Below are positions 37,308-46,857 of a DNA stretch of 64,000 bases, one piece after another (within the stretch, counting starts at the first letter, position 1; each line of letters opens with the position of its first letter). Below the pieces are notes generated by a model. That model was not told the origin of the DNA and did no database searches. It saw nothing but the letters and a program-made list of their open reading frames with translations. The translations under genes and the position numbers were made by a program. The stretch is from the NCBI GenBank assembly GCA_903906365.1, contig CAIVKC010000057.1, positions 1 through 64,000 on the forward strand, read 5' to 3'. Origin of the DNA: an uncultured Bacteroidota bacterium. GTDB lineage: Bacteria; Bacteroidota; Bacteroidia; Chitinophagales; Chitinophagaceae.

Positions 37308-38637
37308 ATTTGGACACGTCCAGTTCAATAATGGTATCCACCGCATCCTTGGAGAGGTTCCTGAGGTCTACCATGACATAACCATCGGTAAGGGTCTGCC
37401 ATTTTACCCCCTGGGTGGTCCCAAAGAGCCTGGCTGACTTTATTTTATATTTGGTTACAAAAAAAAGCTTATCCCCCTGCGGTTGGAGCACGTGTAAAAA
37501 GACCCTGTTTCCCTTTTCGGTCACCGCGCCCCATGTCTGGGGCTTAAGAAATCCTGCACGGCTTCCATAAATGGTTTCCCCGTATGCTCTCAACCAGGTA
37601 CCCATTGAATCCAGCCTGGTGGAAAATTCGGGCTGTATGGCCCCATTGGGCAAGGGTCCGATATTAAGAAGCAGGTTGGCTCCATAGCCTGCGTCCCTGA
37701 CCAGCATATGTAACAGTTCGCGGGCAGATTTATAGTTTCTGTCGGTGATGTTGAATCCCCAAGACTCATTCATGGTTTCACAGGTTTCTTTTGGCATCAG
37801 ATCGGACACCGGCTGAAAACTCAGGCCGCTCTTGTTTTCCCCGGGCAGGTCCCGCTCAAACATCTGGAAATCTTCACCCGGAAAAGGGTTCATGTGATGG
37901 TTGTTGCCTATAAGGCACTGCGGCTGCAGCCGGTGTATCAAACCATAGATTTCGTCCAGGTGCCAGTCTATTCTGGAATGGCGGTCTTCATACCCCTCCG
38001 GGGCGGTCTGGTCCCAATATCCGTCAAACCATACGCCTGCGATTTCTCCATAATTGGTAAGCAGTTCGGTGAGCTGGTTTTTCATAAATCCCAGGTATTG
38101 GGCGTAATCGCCCTTTCCCTTCCTTGCTGTACCCTGCCCGGTTCTTCCAGTTTCGTGGGGATAATCTTCCCGGTACCAGTCCAGCAGTGAATAGTACACA
38201 AAGAGCTTTATACCCTGGCGGTGGCATTCAGCTGCCAGCAGTTTCACGGCATCCTGCCCCCAATGGGTATTGGTAATCTTCCATTCGGACTGCCGGGTAT
38301 CCCAGTCGCTGAATCCGTCATGATGCCGGGTGATCAGTGTGATATACTGCATGCCGGCCCCCTTGGCGATGTCCACCCATTTTTTTGCGTCAAAATCCAC
38401 CGGGTCAAAGACCTGCAGGAGACGCTGGTAATCAGATACGTGGATATTACGGTTGTTCATTACCCATTCACCGTCACCAAGCACACTGAATGCGCCCCAG
38501 TGGATAAACATGCCAAATCTTGCGCTGTCAAACCATTTCCTGGCAACCAGGTTTTCAGGAGCGGGCCTGTAGGTTTCCTGGCAAAACACTGAATATCCGG
38601 TCAGGGCCAAAAGCAGGATGATCATCAATTTCTTCAT
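37306..38637 (-). CDS. Alpha-L-fucosidase, glycoside hydrolase family 29
   Basis: 443 residues with a signal peptide (MKKLMIILLLALTGYSVFCQ). GH29 landmarks: FGMFIHWGAFS near residue 42, YITLITRHHDGFSDWDT, the catalytic nucleophile Asp205 in GVWFDGYW, and NLLLNIGPLPNGAI. It hydrolyses alpha-L-fucosides in the periplasm or outside, fitting host or plant glycan use together with the GH109-type gene, though 35 kb apart. The acid/base residue of GH29 is not obvious by eye. The C-terminal domain (about 355-443) is a short beta-sandwich. Monocistronic. Confidence 0.9.
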   Translation of the reverse strand: MKKLMIILLLALTGYSVFCQETYRPAPENLVARKWFDSARFGMFIHWGAFSVLGDGEWVMNNRNIHVSDYQRLLQVFDPVDFDAKKWVDIAKGAGMQYITLITRHHDGFSDWDTRQSEWKITNTHWGQDAVKLLAAECHRQGIKLFVYYSLLDWYREDYPHETGRTGQGTARKGKGDYAQYLGFMKNQLTELLTNYGEIAGVWFDGYWDQTAPEGYEDRHSRIDWHLDEIYGLIHRLQPQCLIGNNHHMNPFPGEDFQMFERDLPGENKSGLSFQPVSDLMPKETCETMNESWGFNITDRNYKSARELLHMLVRDAGYGANLLLNIGPLPNGAIQPEFSTRLDSMGTWLRAYGETIYGSRAGFLKPQTWGAVTEKGNRVFLHVLQPQGDKLFFVTKYKIKSARLFGTTQGVKWQTLTDGYVMVDLRNLSKDAVDTIIELDVSK

Positions 38638-38692
38638 ATAACTTATTATTTAGCGGCAATCAAGATAAAGAGAAAAAACAATTCAGAAACAA

Positions 38693-38721
38693 TAAATCCC
38701 GAAGCTTGGCTCCGGGATTTA
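38693..38721 (-). terminator. Probable terminator of the pyruvate dehydrogenase beta gene
   Basis: A 9-bp stem (TAAATCCCG / CGGGATTTA) with an 11-base loop, 36 bases after the stop on the minus strand. It is followed by TTGTTTCTGAATTGTTTTTT, a spaced U-rich tail. Confidence 0.6.
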
Positions 38722-38756
38722 CTTGTATTGGGTAATTAAATGTGTTGCGTGCTTGG

Positions 38757-39743
38757 CTATTTCTTCAGGTACATGACCTCTTTTACCAGCCTCACCGTCC
38801 TGGCTACATCGGGCAGGGCCAGGGCAACCAGGTTAGGAGCATAATGCAGCGGGGCATCTGCCGAGGTAATCCGGCGAATCGGCGCGTCCAGGTAATCAAA
38901 TCCCTCCTTTTGTATGGTATAGGCAATTTCGGATGAAATGGAAGCAAAGGGCCACTGCTCTTCCACAATCACCAGCCGGTTTGTCTTCTTGACACTCTCC
39001 AATATGGTTTTCCAATCCAGCGGGCGAATCGTTCTGAGGTCTATCACTTCGGCACTGACACCTTCCTTTTCCAGTTCGGCGGCAGCCCCGAGCGCCACTT
39101 TCATCATCTTGTTGTAAGAAACGATGGTAACATCCTTGCCTGGTCTTTTAACATCAGCCTTACCCAGTTCAATATAATATTCTTCCTCCGGAACTTCACT
39201 TTTTTCCCCATACATCACTTCACTTTCCATGAAAATGACCGGGTCTTCCTCGAAACGGATCGATTGTTTGAGCAGGCCTTTGGCATCGTAACCGTTGCTG
39301 GGGGAAACCACTTTTAGTCCGGGAATATTGGCGTAATAGCTTTCAAACGCGGTAGAGTGCTGCGCACCCAATTGTCCGGCAGATCCGTTGGGTCCGCGAA
39401 ATACAATGGGGCATCCCACCTGGCCGCCACTCATTGCCAGCATCTTGGAGGCCGTATTCAAAATCTGGTCCAGGGCCAGTACGGCAAAGTTCCAGGTCAT
39501 GAATTCCACCACGGGACGAAGTCCGTTCTGGGCAGCCCCGACCGCAACAGCCGTAAATCCAAGTTCGGAAATGGGTGTATCTATGACTCTCTTTGGTCCG
39601 AATTCATCAAGCATCCCCTGACTGACCTTATAGGCGCCATTGTATTCAGCAACCTCCTCCCCCATTAAAAAAACCCGTTCATCCCGGCGCATTTCCTCAT
39701 TCATGGCTTCCCGAAGGGCCTCCCTAAAAGCAATTTGTCTCAT
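38757..39743 (-). CDS. pdhB: Pyruvate dehydrogenase E1 component, beta subunit
   Basis: 328 residues from the ATG at 39743 (MRQIAFREALREAMNEEM). The transketolase-like pyrimidine half carries FLMGEEVAEYNGAYKVSQG (catalytic Glu of E1 beta) and IDTPISELGFTAVAVGAA; the C-terminal half has VIDLRTIRPLDW. It pairs with an E1 alpha (not in this window) to decarboxylate pyruvate with thiamine diphosphate. A branched-chain 2-oxoacid E1 beta is the alternative, but the sequence favours PDH. Own promoter and terminator, so it is transcribed alone. Confidence 0.9.
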   Translation of the reverse strand: MRQIAFREALREAMNEEMRRDERVFLMGEEVAEYNGAYKVSQGMLDEFGPKRVIDTPISELGFTAVAVGAAQNGLRPVVEFMTWNFAVLALDQILNTASKMLAMSGGQVGCPIVFRGPNGSAGQLGAQHSTAFESYYANIPGLKVVSPSNGYDAKGLLKQSIRFEEDPVIFMESEVMYGEKSEVPEEEYYIELGKADVKRPGKDVTIVSYNKMMKVALGAAAELEKEGVSAEVIDLRTIRPLDWKTILESVKKTNRLVIVEEQWPFASISSEIAYTIQKEGFDYLDAPIRRITSADAPLHYAPNLVALALPDVARTVRLVKEVMYLKK

Positions 39744-40067
39744 TCTTTGGTATTTATTCGAGTGGCAAAAATATTGGGAATGGCCCAAATGAGCAAAAGT
39801 TGTTTGGCCCTCTTACCGGAAGGGATGTTTTGCCTGCCCCGGCTCTTTGCCAGGCCTTGGAGGGCTGGTTCACCCTTTTGCTTCCACGGAATTGGGAATC
39901 ACCCCACTTGTCGGCCTTTGGGCCAACCCGCGGGGGAAAATGGAATGTGTAAAAACAGAGGGTCCGGTTGAACAAAGGACCCCTTCCGGATTCCGCCATA
40001 TTCCCTATGGCGTATTTACCCCATGGGTCAGCAAGCGGACCCAGCCGGACAAGCAGACCGCTTGCAT
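39744..40067. other. Intergenic stretch with the pdhB promoter
   Basis: 324 bases. The left end holds the pdhB promoter (separate entry); the rest up to the stop of the barrel protein at 40068 has no intact gene, no RNA gene and no clear hairpin. Confidence 0.45.
39766..39797 (-). promoter_or_regulatory. Promoter of pdhB (-33 TTTTG, -7 TATTTTTG)
   Basis: Minus strand: TTTTG (39798-39794 region), 20 bases, TATTTTTG (39773-39766). Same form as the lepB promoter, with start of transcription expected about 15 bases before the ATG. Confidence 0.6.
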
Positions 40068-40820
40068 TCAGTATTTGATGACCGGGCAGGCCATTCGGTC
40101 CTTTTCTCCCCATGAATATATCAGGCCGCCGGAAAAAGTATAGTAATAATCCTTTTTTTGGGGATTGGCCACCTGGCTGAAACCATCCAGGTAATCGGTC
40201 GTGGTGAAACGATAGGAGAATTCAGCGTTTACTGAGAAATGCCGGCTGAGGGCATAACGCAAACCGACACCCACCGGTATAACAGGGATGCCTGAAGGAA
40301 GGCGGTGAACCGTATCGGCTGCCAGCCCGTTCAAAGTGCGGCTTTCTGCAGAAAAATAAGTGGTATTGAACCGGCTCCAATCCCTGTTGATATGGAGCCA
40401 TGCATAGCCCGCCCCCGCAAACAGATAGGGAGCCAGACCATGGTTGTTTCGGCCGCCGTTCTTGCCGAGAATACTCCAAACGCCAAGCACCGAAAACTCC
40501 ACCACCGGGCTGGTGAAACTTAAGTTGCGCTTCCTTCGCCAGGCCGGTTCGGCATAGGCAGCATCATCCCCGTGCAGGGTCCCCAAGGCTAGGTTGCCCC
40601 TCAGAGAAAACCAGTTGTTCAAAAACCGGTTCACCCAAACGGAAGCACCGGGTTTCATGGTTTTCAGCGAACCGGCAGGTGAAGGGGTCAGATCTCCCTG
40701 ATAGACAAATGCATTGATATTAACCCCGATTTCATAGTTCGACTCCAGTTGCGCATACAACGACGCAGAACAGATCCATAATCCAGCCATCAAAAGGCTT
40801 CCTTTCTGAATACAACCCAT
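40068..40820 (-). CDS. Outer-membrane beta-barrel protein, DUF6089 type
   Basis: 250 residues, signal peptide 1-23 (ends SASLYAQ). Alternating strands of a small barrel begin with YEIGVNINAFVYQGDL and include VWVNRFLNNWFSLRGNLALG and FAGAGYAWLHIN. The ending is polar (MACPVIKY). DUF6089-type proteins are common in Bacteroidota outer membranes; role unknown. No operon partner. Confidence 0.75.
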   Translation of the reverse strand: MGCIQKGSLLMAGLWICSASLYAQLESNYEIGVNINAFVYQGDLTPSPAGSLKTMKPGASVWVNRFLNNWFSLRGNLALGTLHGDDAAYAEPAWRRKRNLSFTSPVVEFSVLGVWSILGKNGGRNNHGLAPYLFAGAGYAWLHINRDWSRFNTTYFSAESRTLNGLAADTVHRLPSGIPVIPVGVGLRYALSRHFSVNAEFSYRFTTTDYLDGFSQVANPQKKDYYYTFSGGLIYSWGEKDRMACPVIKY

Positions 40821-41129
40821 CGGTAGTTTGTTTTAGTGTAGAAAAATCTTTACCTGGGTAGAATTCTATTCGGCTGTATCGGTTTTAGGTATAAAAATTA
40901 AATGAGGTGGAATCTAACGTCATGAAATTATTGTTCCAAGAAATCCTAGTAATTTGTTAATTGGCAATTAAACAGCATCCTGAAGTCTTTGGGTTGGGGA
41001 AATTGTGCATAACTCATCATGGAGTGGATTTTGTTGCCGCCCTGTTGAGGAAAAAATACCCCCATTTTAATTTGGAAGGAGAAGCTTCAATTAGTAATAT
41101 CTTTGTCCCTATCTTAATCAGGATGCAGT
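40821..41129. other. Divergent intergenic region
   Basis: 309 bases between two divergent starts. A promoter box for the plus-strand gene is seen at 41098-41105. AT-rich middle; no small gene supported. Confidence 0.4.
41098..41105 (+). promoter_or_regulatory. -7 promoter box of the CvfB-like gene
   Basis: TATCTTTG, perfect TAnnTTTG, 24 bases before the ATG. TTTG at 41071-41074 is a possible -33 element, though the 23-base spacing is slightly long. Confidence 0.5.
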
Positions 41130-41963
41130 ATGGTAAACATAGGGGAATATAATGTGCTGAAGGTGATAAAATCGCTGACCATCGGTTTGATCCTTGATGA
41201 TGGAAAGGAAGGCATCCTGCTTCCCAAGCGTTTTGTGCCTGCCGGGGTAAAACTCGGAGACGATCTAAAGGTATTTCTGTACCATGACGGGGAGGACAGG
41301 GTCATAGCAACCACCCAACAGCCCTATGGCATACTGGGTGATATTGTCAAACTGCGGGTTGTCAGCACTACTCCTCAGGGAGCCTTCCTGGACTGGGGGC
41401 TGATGAAGGACATCTTTGTTCCCAAGTCCAAACAGATTACCCGGATGATACCCGGAGGTGATTACCTGGTAAAAATCTACCTGGATGAACAAACGGGAAG
41501 ACTGGCGGCCTCCGAAAAACTCGAACATTACCTGAGCAATGAAACGCTCACGGTGGCTGAAAAGGACATCGTAGATCTGGTTGTATACCGACGGACCGAT
41601 ATTGGGTACGTGGTCATTATCAACAACCGCCATACGGGGGTACTGCATTTCAATGAAATTTACAGGGATATTCAGGTCGGGGACCGTTTTCAGGGTTTTA
41701 TCAAAAAAATCCATCCTGAGAACAAAATAGATGTTTCGGCAGGCAAGCCGGGCTATACCCGGGTGGAAGATGAAACCGGTAAACTGATCCGCCTGCTGAA
41801 GGAAAATAATGGCTACCTCCCCTATCATGACAAATCTGCCCCCGAAGACATTTATTCTTTTTTCGGAATGAGCAAAAAGACCTTCAAGATGACCACAGGC
41901 AATCTCTATAAGCAAAGAAAAATTGCTTTCACCCAGACAGGAATCAAACTGCTGGAGAACTGA
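41130..41963 (+). CDS. CvfB-like S1-domain RNA-binding protein
   Basis: 277 residues, cytoplasmic. The CvfB/YitL pattern of tandem S1-like domains followed by a winged helix is visible: VLKVIKSLTIGLILDDGKEGILLPKRFVP (domain 1), then GAFLDWGLMKDIFVPKSKQ (domain 2), YVVIINNRHTGVLHFNEIYRD (domain 3), and a C-terminal SKKTFKMTTGNLYKQRKI winged helix. CvfB regulates virulence in Staphylococcus by binding RNA; here only RNA binding is inferred. Monocistronic. Confidence 0.88.
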   Translation: MVNIGEYNVLKVIKSLTIGLILDDGKEGILLPKRFVPAGVKLGDDLKVFLYHDGEDRVIATTQQPYGILGDIVKLRVVSTTPQGAFLDWGLMKDIFVPKSKQITRMIPGGDYLVKIYLDEQTGRLAASEKLEHYLSNETLTVAEKDIVDLVVYRRTDIGYVVIINNRHTGVLHFNEIYRDIQVGDRFQGFIKKIHPENKIDVSAGKPGYTRVEDETGKLIRLLKENNGYLPYHDKSAPEDIYSFFGMSKKTFKMTTGNLYKQRKIAFTQTGIKLLEN

Positions 41964-42129
41964 CAATACTCCCTTTGGCACCAACCCAAATAACCGGGCA
42001 ATTTGATAAGCGGATGTAGCGGCCAGCCATTCAATGATTGACCTATCCTGACTTTATGCAGTGGCACTCCCAAAAGCAAGGTATGAATGCCCCGGATGAT
42101 CGGATTTGACCCCATTCCAGATGAGCCTG

Positions 42130-42924
42130 TCAGAACCGGTAAGCCAGGCAGATACCAAAGGCCCTGACTCCATAATAGGGTCCAACCAGTTTTGCCTCCA
42201 CGGTATTGGTAGCCTGGGTAACGGTTGCCGTAGTAGTATAAAGCGGCAGTTTTACGCTTTCGATATTGCTTTTGAGATTGGCCAGGTCCTGGGCAGACAT
42301 ATCCCCCATCTTCGGATCGACGCCTATAAAGTCGGCCGTGATATTTGGACCATAATAGGGACCGATGATCCACCAGTCTATGGCCCAATGATTTCCAAGC
42401 AGAAACTGGTCCCCCAACAGGAAACCGGCTCCAAATCCATTAAACATGGCATTGAGATGGGCCGTATGCAATGTGTTGTCGCTGGGCGTGAAGGTATAAT
42501 CCTGATCGAGTTTCATGTCCATGTACCGGAGGAAAGGCGCAAAATATAGTCCCCGGGGAGCATGACCGCTGAAATAAAAGCGGTATTCCAGGGTGGCGGT
42601 GTATCTGGTAAATACGGTGGTCTGTATGGCCCTCTTTGCGTCTTCATTTCCCCCAAAATCGCTGATGAGGGTGCTCTTAAAGGGCAAAGGTACATTGGGG
42701 GCTATGCCTACTGTGAGTGCAATGGACTGTTTTTTGTTCAGCACCCTTTCATATTGCAGGTCATAGGTATTGAGCAAAATGCCTGATACGTTGAATTTGA
42801 TCAGGTTCCTGCCCTTTAGCGGGGTATTGGCAGCCGGTACAGCGAGTGTGGTAACCTGGGCCTTCGCGGCATTAGCCAGCAGTAGCATGGAGAGGGTAAC
42901 CAGCAAGAAAAAATACTGTTTCAT
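42130..42924 (-). CDS. Outer-membrane barrel protein, DUF3575 type
   Basis: 264 residues from the ATG at 42924 (MKQYFFLLVTLSMLLLANAAKAQ). The region from LIKFNVSGILLNTYDLQYERVL and YTATLEYRFYF, through FGAGFLLGDQFLLGNHW to FGICLAYRF, is an eight- to ten-strand barrel with a C-terminal Phe, as usual for outer-membrane insertion. DUF3575-like is my best family guess. Function unknown. Confidence 0.72.
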   Translation of the reverse strand: MKQYFFLLVTLSMLLLANAAKAQVTTLAVPAANTPLKGRNLIKFNVSGILLNTYDLQYERVLNKKQSIALTVGIAPNVPLPFKSTLISDFGGNEDAKRAIQTTVFTRYTATLEYRFYFSGHAPRGLYFAPFLRYMDMKLDQDYTFTPSDNTLHTAHLNAMFNGFGAGFLLGDQFLLGNHWAIDWWIIGPYYGPNITADFIGVDPKMGDMSAQDLANLKSNIESVKLPLYTTTATVTQATNTVEAKLVGPYYGVRAFGICLAYRF

Positions 42925-43185
42925 AGTCTTTATATTTGGGTGAATAATTTCAGACAAATCGTTATCGTACAAAGAGTTACCGGCCTTTCAGAGGGTGGCA
43001 ATCTGCAAGCTGCGCCTGGACGGGTACTATTACCAGGCCATCATAAAAATATATTGGAACGGAAATAAAAGCGGATCAACAGTATCTGAGGAAAAATTAC
43101 AGCTAAAGTCCTGTATTTGCAAGTGAAATTAAAAATAACTCCACTATTTTTTCAGCGCTGAATGCCGGGTTTTAAACTAAGGGGA

Positions 43186-44394
43186 TCAGGGATTGGGAAC
43201 TCCGATTTCGGAGCCCGCCTTTTTTTTCTGAAAAGTGAGCAGGAATACCCCGCTGCAACATGCCAGGAACATCAGGCCTGTCAGGCAAATACCCGTCCAG
43301 TGAAAACCTTCCCAGATCCGGAGCCCCCAAAAAGACCCAGCTGCAGTACCCAGAAAGCTTATTGTCATATACACGGTATTGAGCCTGTTTCTGGCTTCAG
43401 GCAGCAAGGCAAATACACGGCTTTGGTTGGAGACATGTATGGACTGCTGGCCCAGATCAAGTAATATGATTCCTGCAATAAACCAGGGAAGGGAAAGTGA
43501 ACCCAGATAAAAAAGAATAAAAGCAATGACCATGGCCAAAATCCCCATACCGATGGCAATGCGGGGATTGGTTTTGTCTGCAGAACCACCAATAAGGGGG
43601 GCAATGAGGGCTCCGCATACAGCAGCCAGCCCGAAGAGGCCGAGTTTATCGCTGTGGAAATGAAACGGGGGGCCGGCAAAATGCAAAACCATGGTTGTCC
43701 AAAACATACCGAAGGTGGCAAAAGAAAAGAAACTGATGGCTGCAGCTTCATGAAGCAACCGCTGTCCGTAAATCAGAGAAACCAGGGACTTCATCAGTGA
43801 GGAATAGGCTCCCGGAAACTGTGGACTGGAAGTGGGAAGGGAGAAGCGCATAAGCGCCAGCAGGAAAGCACTGAGGCCTGCCGCTACCCAATACATGCCC
43901 CTCCATCCCAGCCAGGCTCCGACAAAGCCGCTGAAGGTCCGGGAAAGCAGCACACCAATAAGCAGGCCACTCATGATGGTACCAATAACCTGCCCCCTTT
44001 TTTCAGGTACAGCCAGGTGTGCAGCCAGGGGTAAGATCAACTGGGCGACGATGGATGTCATTCCGATGAAAAAACCGGCTATTTCCAGGGAAAGCAGGGT
44101 TGGCGAAAGCGCCGCGGCCACCAGGGCCAAGACCGTCAATGCAGTAGTAATGATGATATGTGTTTTTCGCTCCAGTTTATCGCCCAGCGGAACAAAAAAC
44201 AACAATCCCGCAGCATAGCCAAACTGGGTTAAAAAAGTAACCATTCCAGCCCTGGATTCTGAGACCCCGAAAGTCCTGCCGATCAGTACCACCAATGGCT
44301 GGCAATAATATATGTTAGCTACAATTAATCCGGTGCATATGGCCATTAACGTGATCTGCTGACCGCTCAAATGACCGCTTTGTTGTTTTGCCAT
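43186..44394 (-). CDS. MFS transporter (drug:H+ antiporter type, YnfM/chloramphenicol-resistance-like)
   Basis: 402 residues with twelve helices. VANIYYCQPLVVLIG opens helix 1, GDKLERKTHIIITT is motif A between helices 2 and 3, and RTFSGFVGAWLGWRGMYWVAAG is motif C-like. It probably exports a small molecule; the ligand is unknown. It starts 44 bases after the GNAT gene ends (minus strand), so the two may be one unit with the acetyltransferase first. Confidence 0.82.
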   Translation of the reverse strand: MAKQQSGHLSGQQITLMAICTGLIVANIYYCQPLVVLIGRTFGVSESRAGMVTFLTQFGYAAGLLFFVPLGDKLERKTHIIITTALTVLALVAAALSPTLLSLEIAGFFIGMTSIVAQLILPLAAHLAVPEKRGQVIGTIMSGLLIGVLLSRTFSGFVGAWLGWRGMYWVAAGLSAFLLALMRFSLPTSSPQFPGAYSSLMKSLVSLIYGQRLLHEAAAISFFSFATFGMFWTTMVLHFAGPPFHFHSDKLGLFGLAAVCGALIAPLIGGSADKTNPRIAIGMGILAMVIAFILFYLGSLSLPWFIAGIILLDLGQQSIHVSNQSRVFALLPEARNRLNTVYMTISFLGTAAGSFWGLRIWEGFHWTGICLTGLMFLACCSGVFLLTFQKKKAGSEIGVPNP

Positions 44395-44438
44395 AATTTG
44401 TTGACGGGAAAACCGGTTCAGTCTAGAACCACTTCACT

Positions 44439-44966
44439 TTATAATATTTTCTTTTTCATGAGCCAGTCGGTCTGAGGATCATCCCCCAATTGGAAAACAT
44501 GCTCGTCAAATTTTTCAAATCCGAAACGCCTGTAAAAATCAATGGCGGTATGGTTATGTTCCCATACACCCAGCCAGACGGACTCTTTTTTCAGGCTCTT
44601 TGCAAATTCAAGGCAAGCCTGCATCAGGGCCTTTCCCACCCCTTTGCCAATGGCTTGCCGTAAACAGTAAATTCTGGCAATTTCAATTCCTTTTTCTTCC
44701 TCCAATCCGTCAGGTCCGGTTGACTGGGTGACTTTGGCATATCCCGCCAGCTGCTGGTCGAGCATGGCCAGCAGAAAGGTATTGGCGGGGTCAGCCACCT
44801 CACCAATCAGTATTTCTTTTGAAAACTGCGTGTTCATAAACTTGTCCATGTTTTGGGAAGAATTGCTTGGGGCAAAAGTTTCATGGAAAGTCTGGCGGCT
44901 AATTTCAGCAATGACCTCTGCATCCTGCAGGGTAGCCATGCGAATATTTACTTGGATCGGTGACAT
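44439..44966 (-). CDS. GNAT family N-acetyltransferase
   Basis: 175 residues. Acetyl-CoA loop RQAIGKGVGKALMQ (consensus R/Q-x-x-G-x-G/A) with ARIYCLRQAIGKG strand before it; C-terminal FYRRFGFEKFDEHVFQLG is typical of the RimI-like/uncharacterised small-molecule group. Acceptor unknown. Probably co-transcribed with the MFS protein downstream, which would suit an acetylate-and-export pair, though that is only inference. Confidence 0.85.
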   Translation of the reverse strand: MSPIQVNIRMATLQDAEVIAEISRQTFHETFAPSNSSQNMDKFMNTQFSKEILIGEVADPANTFLLAMLDQQLAGYAKVTQSTGPDGLEEEKGIEIARIYCLRQAIGKGVGKALMQACLEFAKSLKKESVWLGVWEHNHTAIDFYRRFGFEKFDEHVFQLGDDPQTDWLMKKKIL

Positions 44967-45021
44967 AATGATCGAAAGATTGAATGAGAATACCGGCCAA
45001 AATCACTGGTACATATTCCCA

Positions 45022-45588
45022 TTAAAAATTAAAAATTGCGGCAAAACCGAAAATATCCGCACTGCCGGTGTTGACTCCTTTCATATAGGAAGCCTTCCAT
45101 TCCATATTATGGGAATGTCTGCCTACCCTTACCCGCACTCCCACATTGCACAAGGGGCCAACGGCTTCCAACTCCCGGTTAACCGCGTATTCGTTATTGT
45201 CATTTCCTGCGTAATCTGCCGCATGATAACCCCATCCGGCGCCCGCAAAAAACCCAAAACGGCTGGCATTATGACGGGTGGAGCCGGATCCATAATTGTA
45301 ATTAAATACCAACGGCAAATTTATCAGGGCACTCGCGCTGGCAAAATTTGAACGGGTGTCGGGAGAATAGCTCAATCCCAGGCTCAACGGAAGGCCAATG
45401 GTCAGCGAACCATTTTCCAGTTCCTTCACAATGAATCGGGGGCTGTAGGTAATGCCTCCTGTCACTATTGCGGGAAATCCACTGCCCCGGGTAGTCATAA
45501 CAGACAACCCCAGACCCTGGATGAAATGCTGGCAATAGGATGGAAAATGACCTGACAAGATCATAACGGCCAATATCAATTTTTTCAT
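45022..45588 (-). CDS. Small outer-membrane barrel protein, uncharacterised
   Basis: 188 residues, signal peptide MKKLILAVMILSGHFPSYCQ. Strand pattern and Tyr/Phe-rich turns (GITYSPRFIVKELENGSLTIGLPLSLGLSYSPDT, FGFFAGAGWGY, ending IFGFAAIFNF) indicate a small barrel; the C-terminal Phe fits outer-membrane targeting. No family recognised. Confidence 0.65.
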   Translation of the reverse strand: MKKLILAVMILSGHFPSYCQHFIQGLGLSVMTTRGSGFPAIVTGGITYSPRFIVKELENGSLTIGLPLSLGLSYSPDTRSNFASASALINLPLVFNYNYGSGSTRHNASRFGFFAGAGWGYHAADYAGNDNNEYAVNRELEAVGPLCNVGVRVRVGRHSHNMEWKASYMKGVNTGSADIFGFAAIFNF

Positions 45589-45672
45589 AAGTACGGAACT
45601 TAGTGTGTTATATGTATAGGAGCAGGAATTACAGACAGCATCCTGGGTTTTTTTCAGACCGGGAGCCTGTAA

Positions 45673-46857
45673 TCACAGCATTAAATTTTCTATGACCATC
45701 GCACTGGCCCCACCTCCCCCGTTGCAAATGCCTGCTGCACCATACCGCGCTTTTTTTTGCAGTAGGACATGTACCAGGGTTACCAGTATCCTGGCACCGC
45801 TGCAACCCAACGGATGACCGATAGAAACCGCCCCCCCATGTATGTTTACCTGAGCCGGATCTAGTTTCATGCGCCGGCTGTTTTCAATCCCCACCACGCT
45901 AAAGGCCTCATTGAGTTCCCAAAAGCCGATATCCTGCATTTTCAGTCCGGCTTTTTCAACCGCCCTTGGCACCGCCAGTGAGGGACTGGTCGTAAACCAT
46001 TCCGGCGCCTGCTCGGCATCCGCGTAACTGCGGATGACAGCAAGGGGTGTAAGGCCGAGTTCGTCAGCCTTTTCCCTGGTGGTCAGCAGCAGGGCCGCAG
46101 CCCCGTCGTTTAGGGTACTGGCGTTGGCGGCTGTAACCGTACCATCCTTTTGAAAAGCCCCCTTTAGTTCGGGAATTTTATCGAATTTGACATTGAAAGG
46201 TTCTTCGTCCCGGGCAAACAATACAGGCTCTCCTTTACGCTGGGGGATTTCCACCGGCACGATTTCCCGGGAAAATTTTCCCTCCAGAACGGCAGCCTGG
46301 GAACGACGGTAACTCTCTATGGCAAAGTCATCCTGCTCCTGCCTGCTGATACCGCATTCGCGCGCACAAAGTTCTGCTGCGTGTCCCATGGCTTTGCCAT
46401 CATAGACATCAGTCAGGCCATCCTTGGAAAGGCCATCAGAGAGCAAAACATCCCCATATTTATTACCCCATCGAAGCTGGGGGCTGTAATAGGGCACATT
46501 GCTCATGCTTTCCATTCCCCCGGCAATCACCATCTGGGCGTCTCCCAGCAGGATACTCTGGGCTGCCAGGGAAACAGCTTTCATGCCGCTGGCGCACACT
46601 TTATTTACGGTGGTACAATTGACGTGGTTGGGCAGCCCCGCAAATTTGGCAGCCTGGCGGGCAGGAGCCTGTCCGAGGTTAGCCTGCAAAACGCAACCCA
46701 TCAGTACATCCTCTATAAGTTGGGGAGACAGTCCCGTTTTCTGTAGCAGTCCTTTTATGGCAAAAGCGCCCAACTGGGTGGCAGAAAAATCTTTGAGCGC
46801 TCCGCCAAAACTTCCAATGGGGGTACGCAGGGCTTCGATAATGTATACTTCTTTCAT
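45673..46857 (-). CDS. Acetyl-CoA C-acetyltransferase (thiolase)
   Basis: 394 residues from the ATG at 46857 (MKEVYIIEALRTPIGSFGG). Acylation Cys88 in VNKVCASGMKAV, HGGAVSIGHPLGCSGAR with the catalytic His and second Cys region, and CNGGGGASA at the end. Tetrameric thiolase II type: joins or cleaves two acetyl-CoA in ketone-body, fatty-acid or PHB routes. No beta-oxidation partner nearby; biosynthetic versus degradative direction cannot be decided. The frame continues upstream to 46911, but the ATG at 46857 is right. Confidence 0.92.
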   Translation of the reverse strand: MKEVYIIEALRTPIGSFGGALKDFSATQLGAFAIKGLLQKTGLSPQLIEDVLMGCVLQANLGQAPARQAAKFAGLPNHVNCTTVNKVCASGMKAVSLAAQSILLGDAQMVIAGGMESMSNVPYYSPQLRWGNKYGDVLLSDGLSKDGLTDVYDGKAMGHAAELCARECGISRQEQDDFAIESYRRSQAAVLEGKFSREIVPVEIPQRKGEPVLFARDEEPFNVKFDKIPELKGAFQKDGTVTAANASTLNDGAAALLLTTREKADELGLTPLAVIRSYADAEQAPEWFTTSPSLAVPRAVEKAGLKMQDIGFWELNEAFSVVGIENSRRMKLDPAQVNIHGGAVSIGHPLGCSGARILVTLVHVLLQKKARYGAAGICNGGGGASAMVIENLML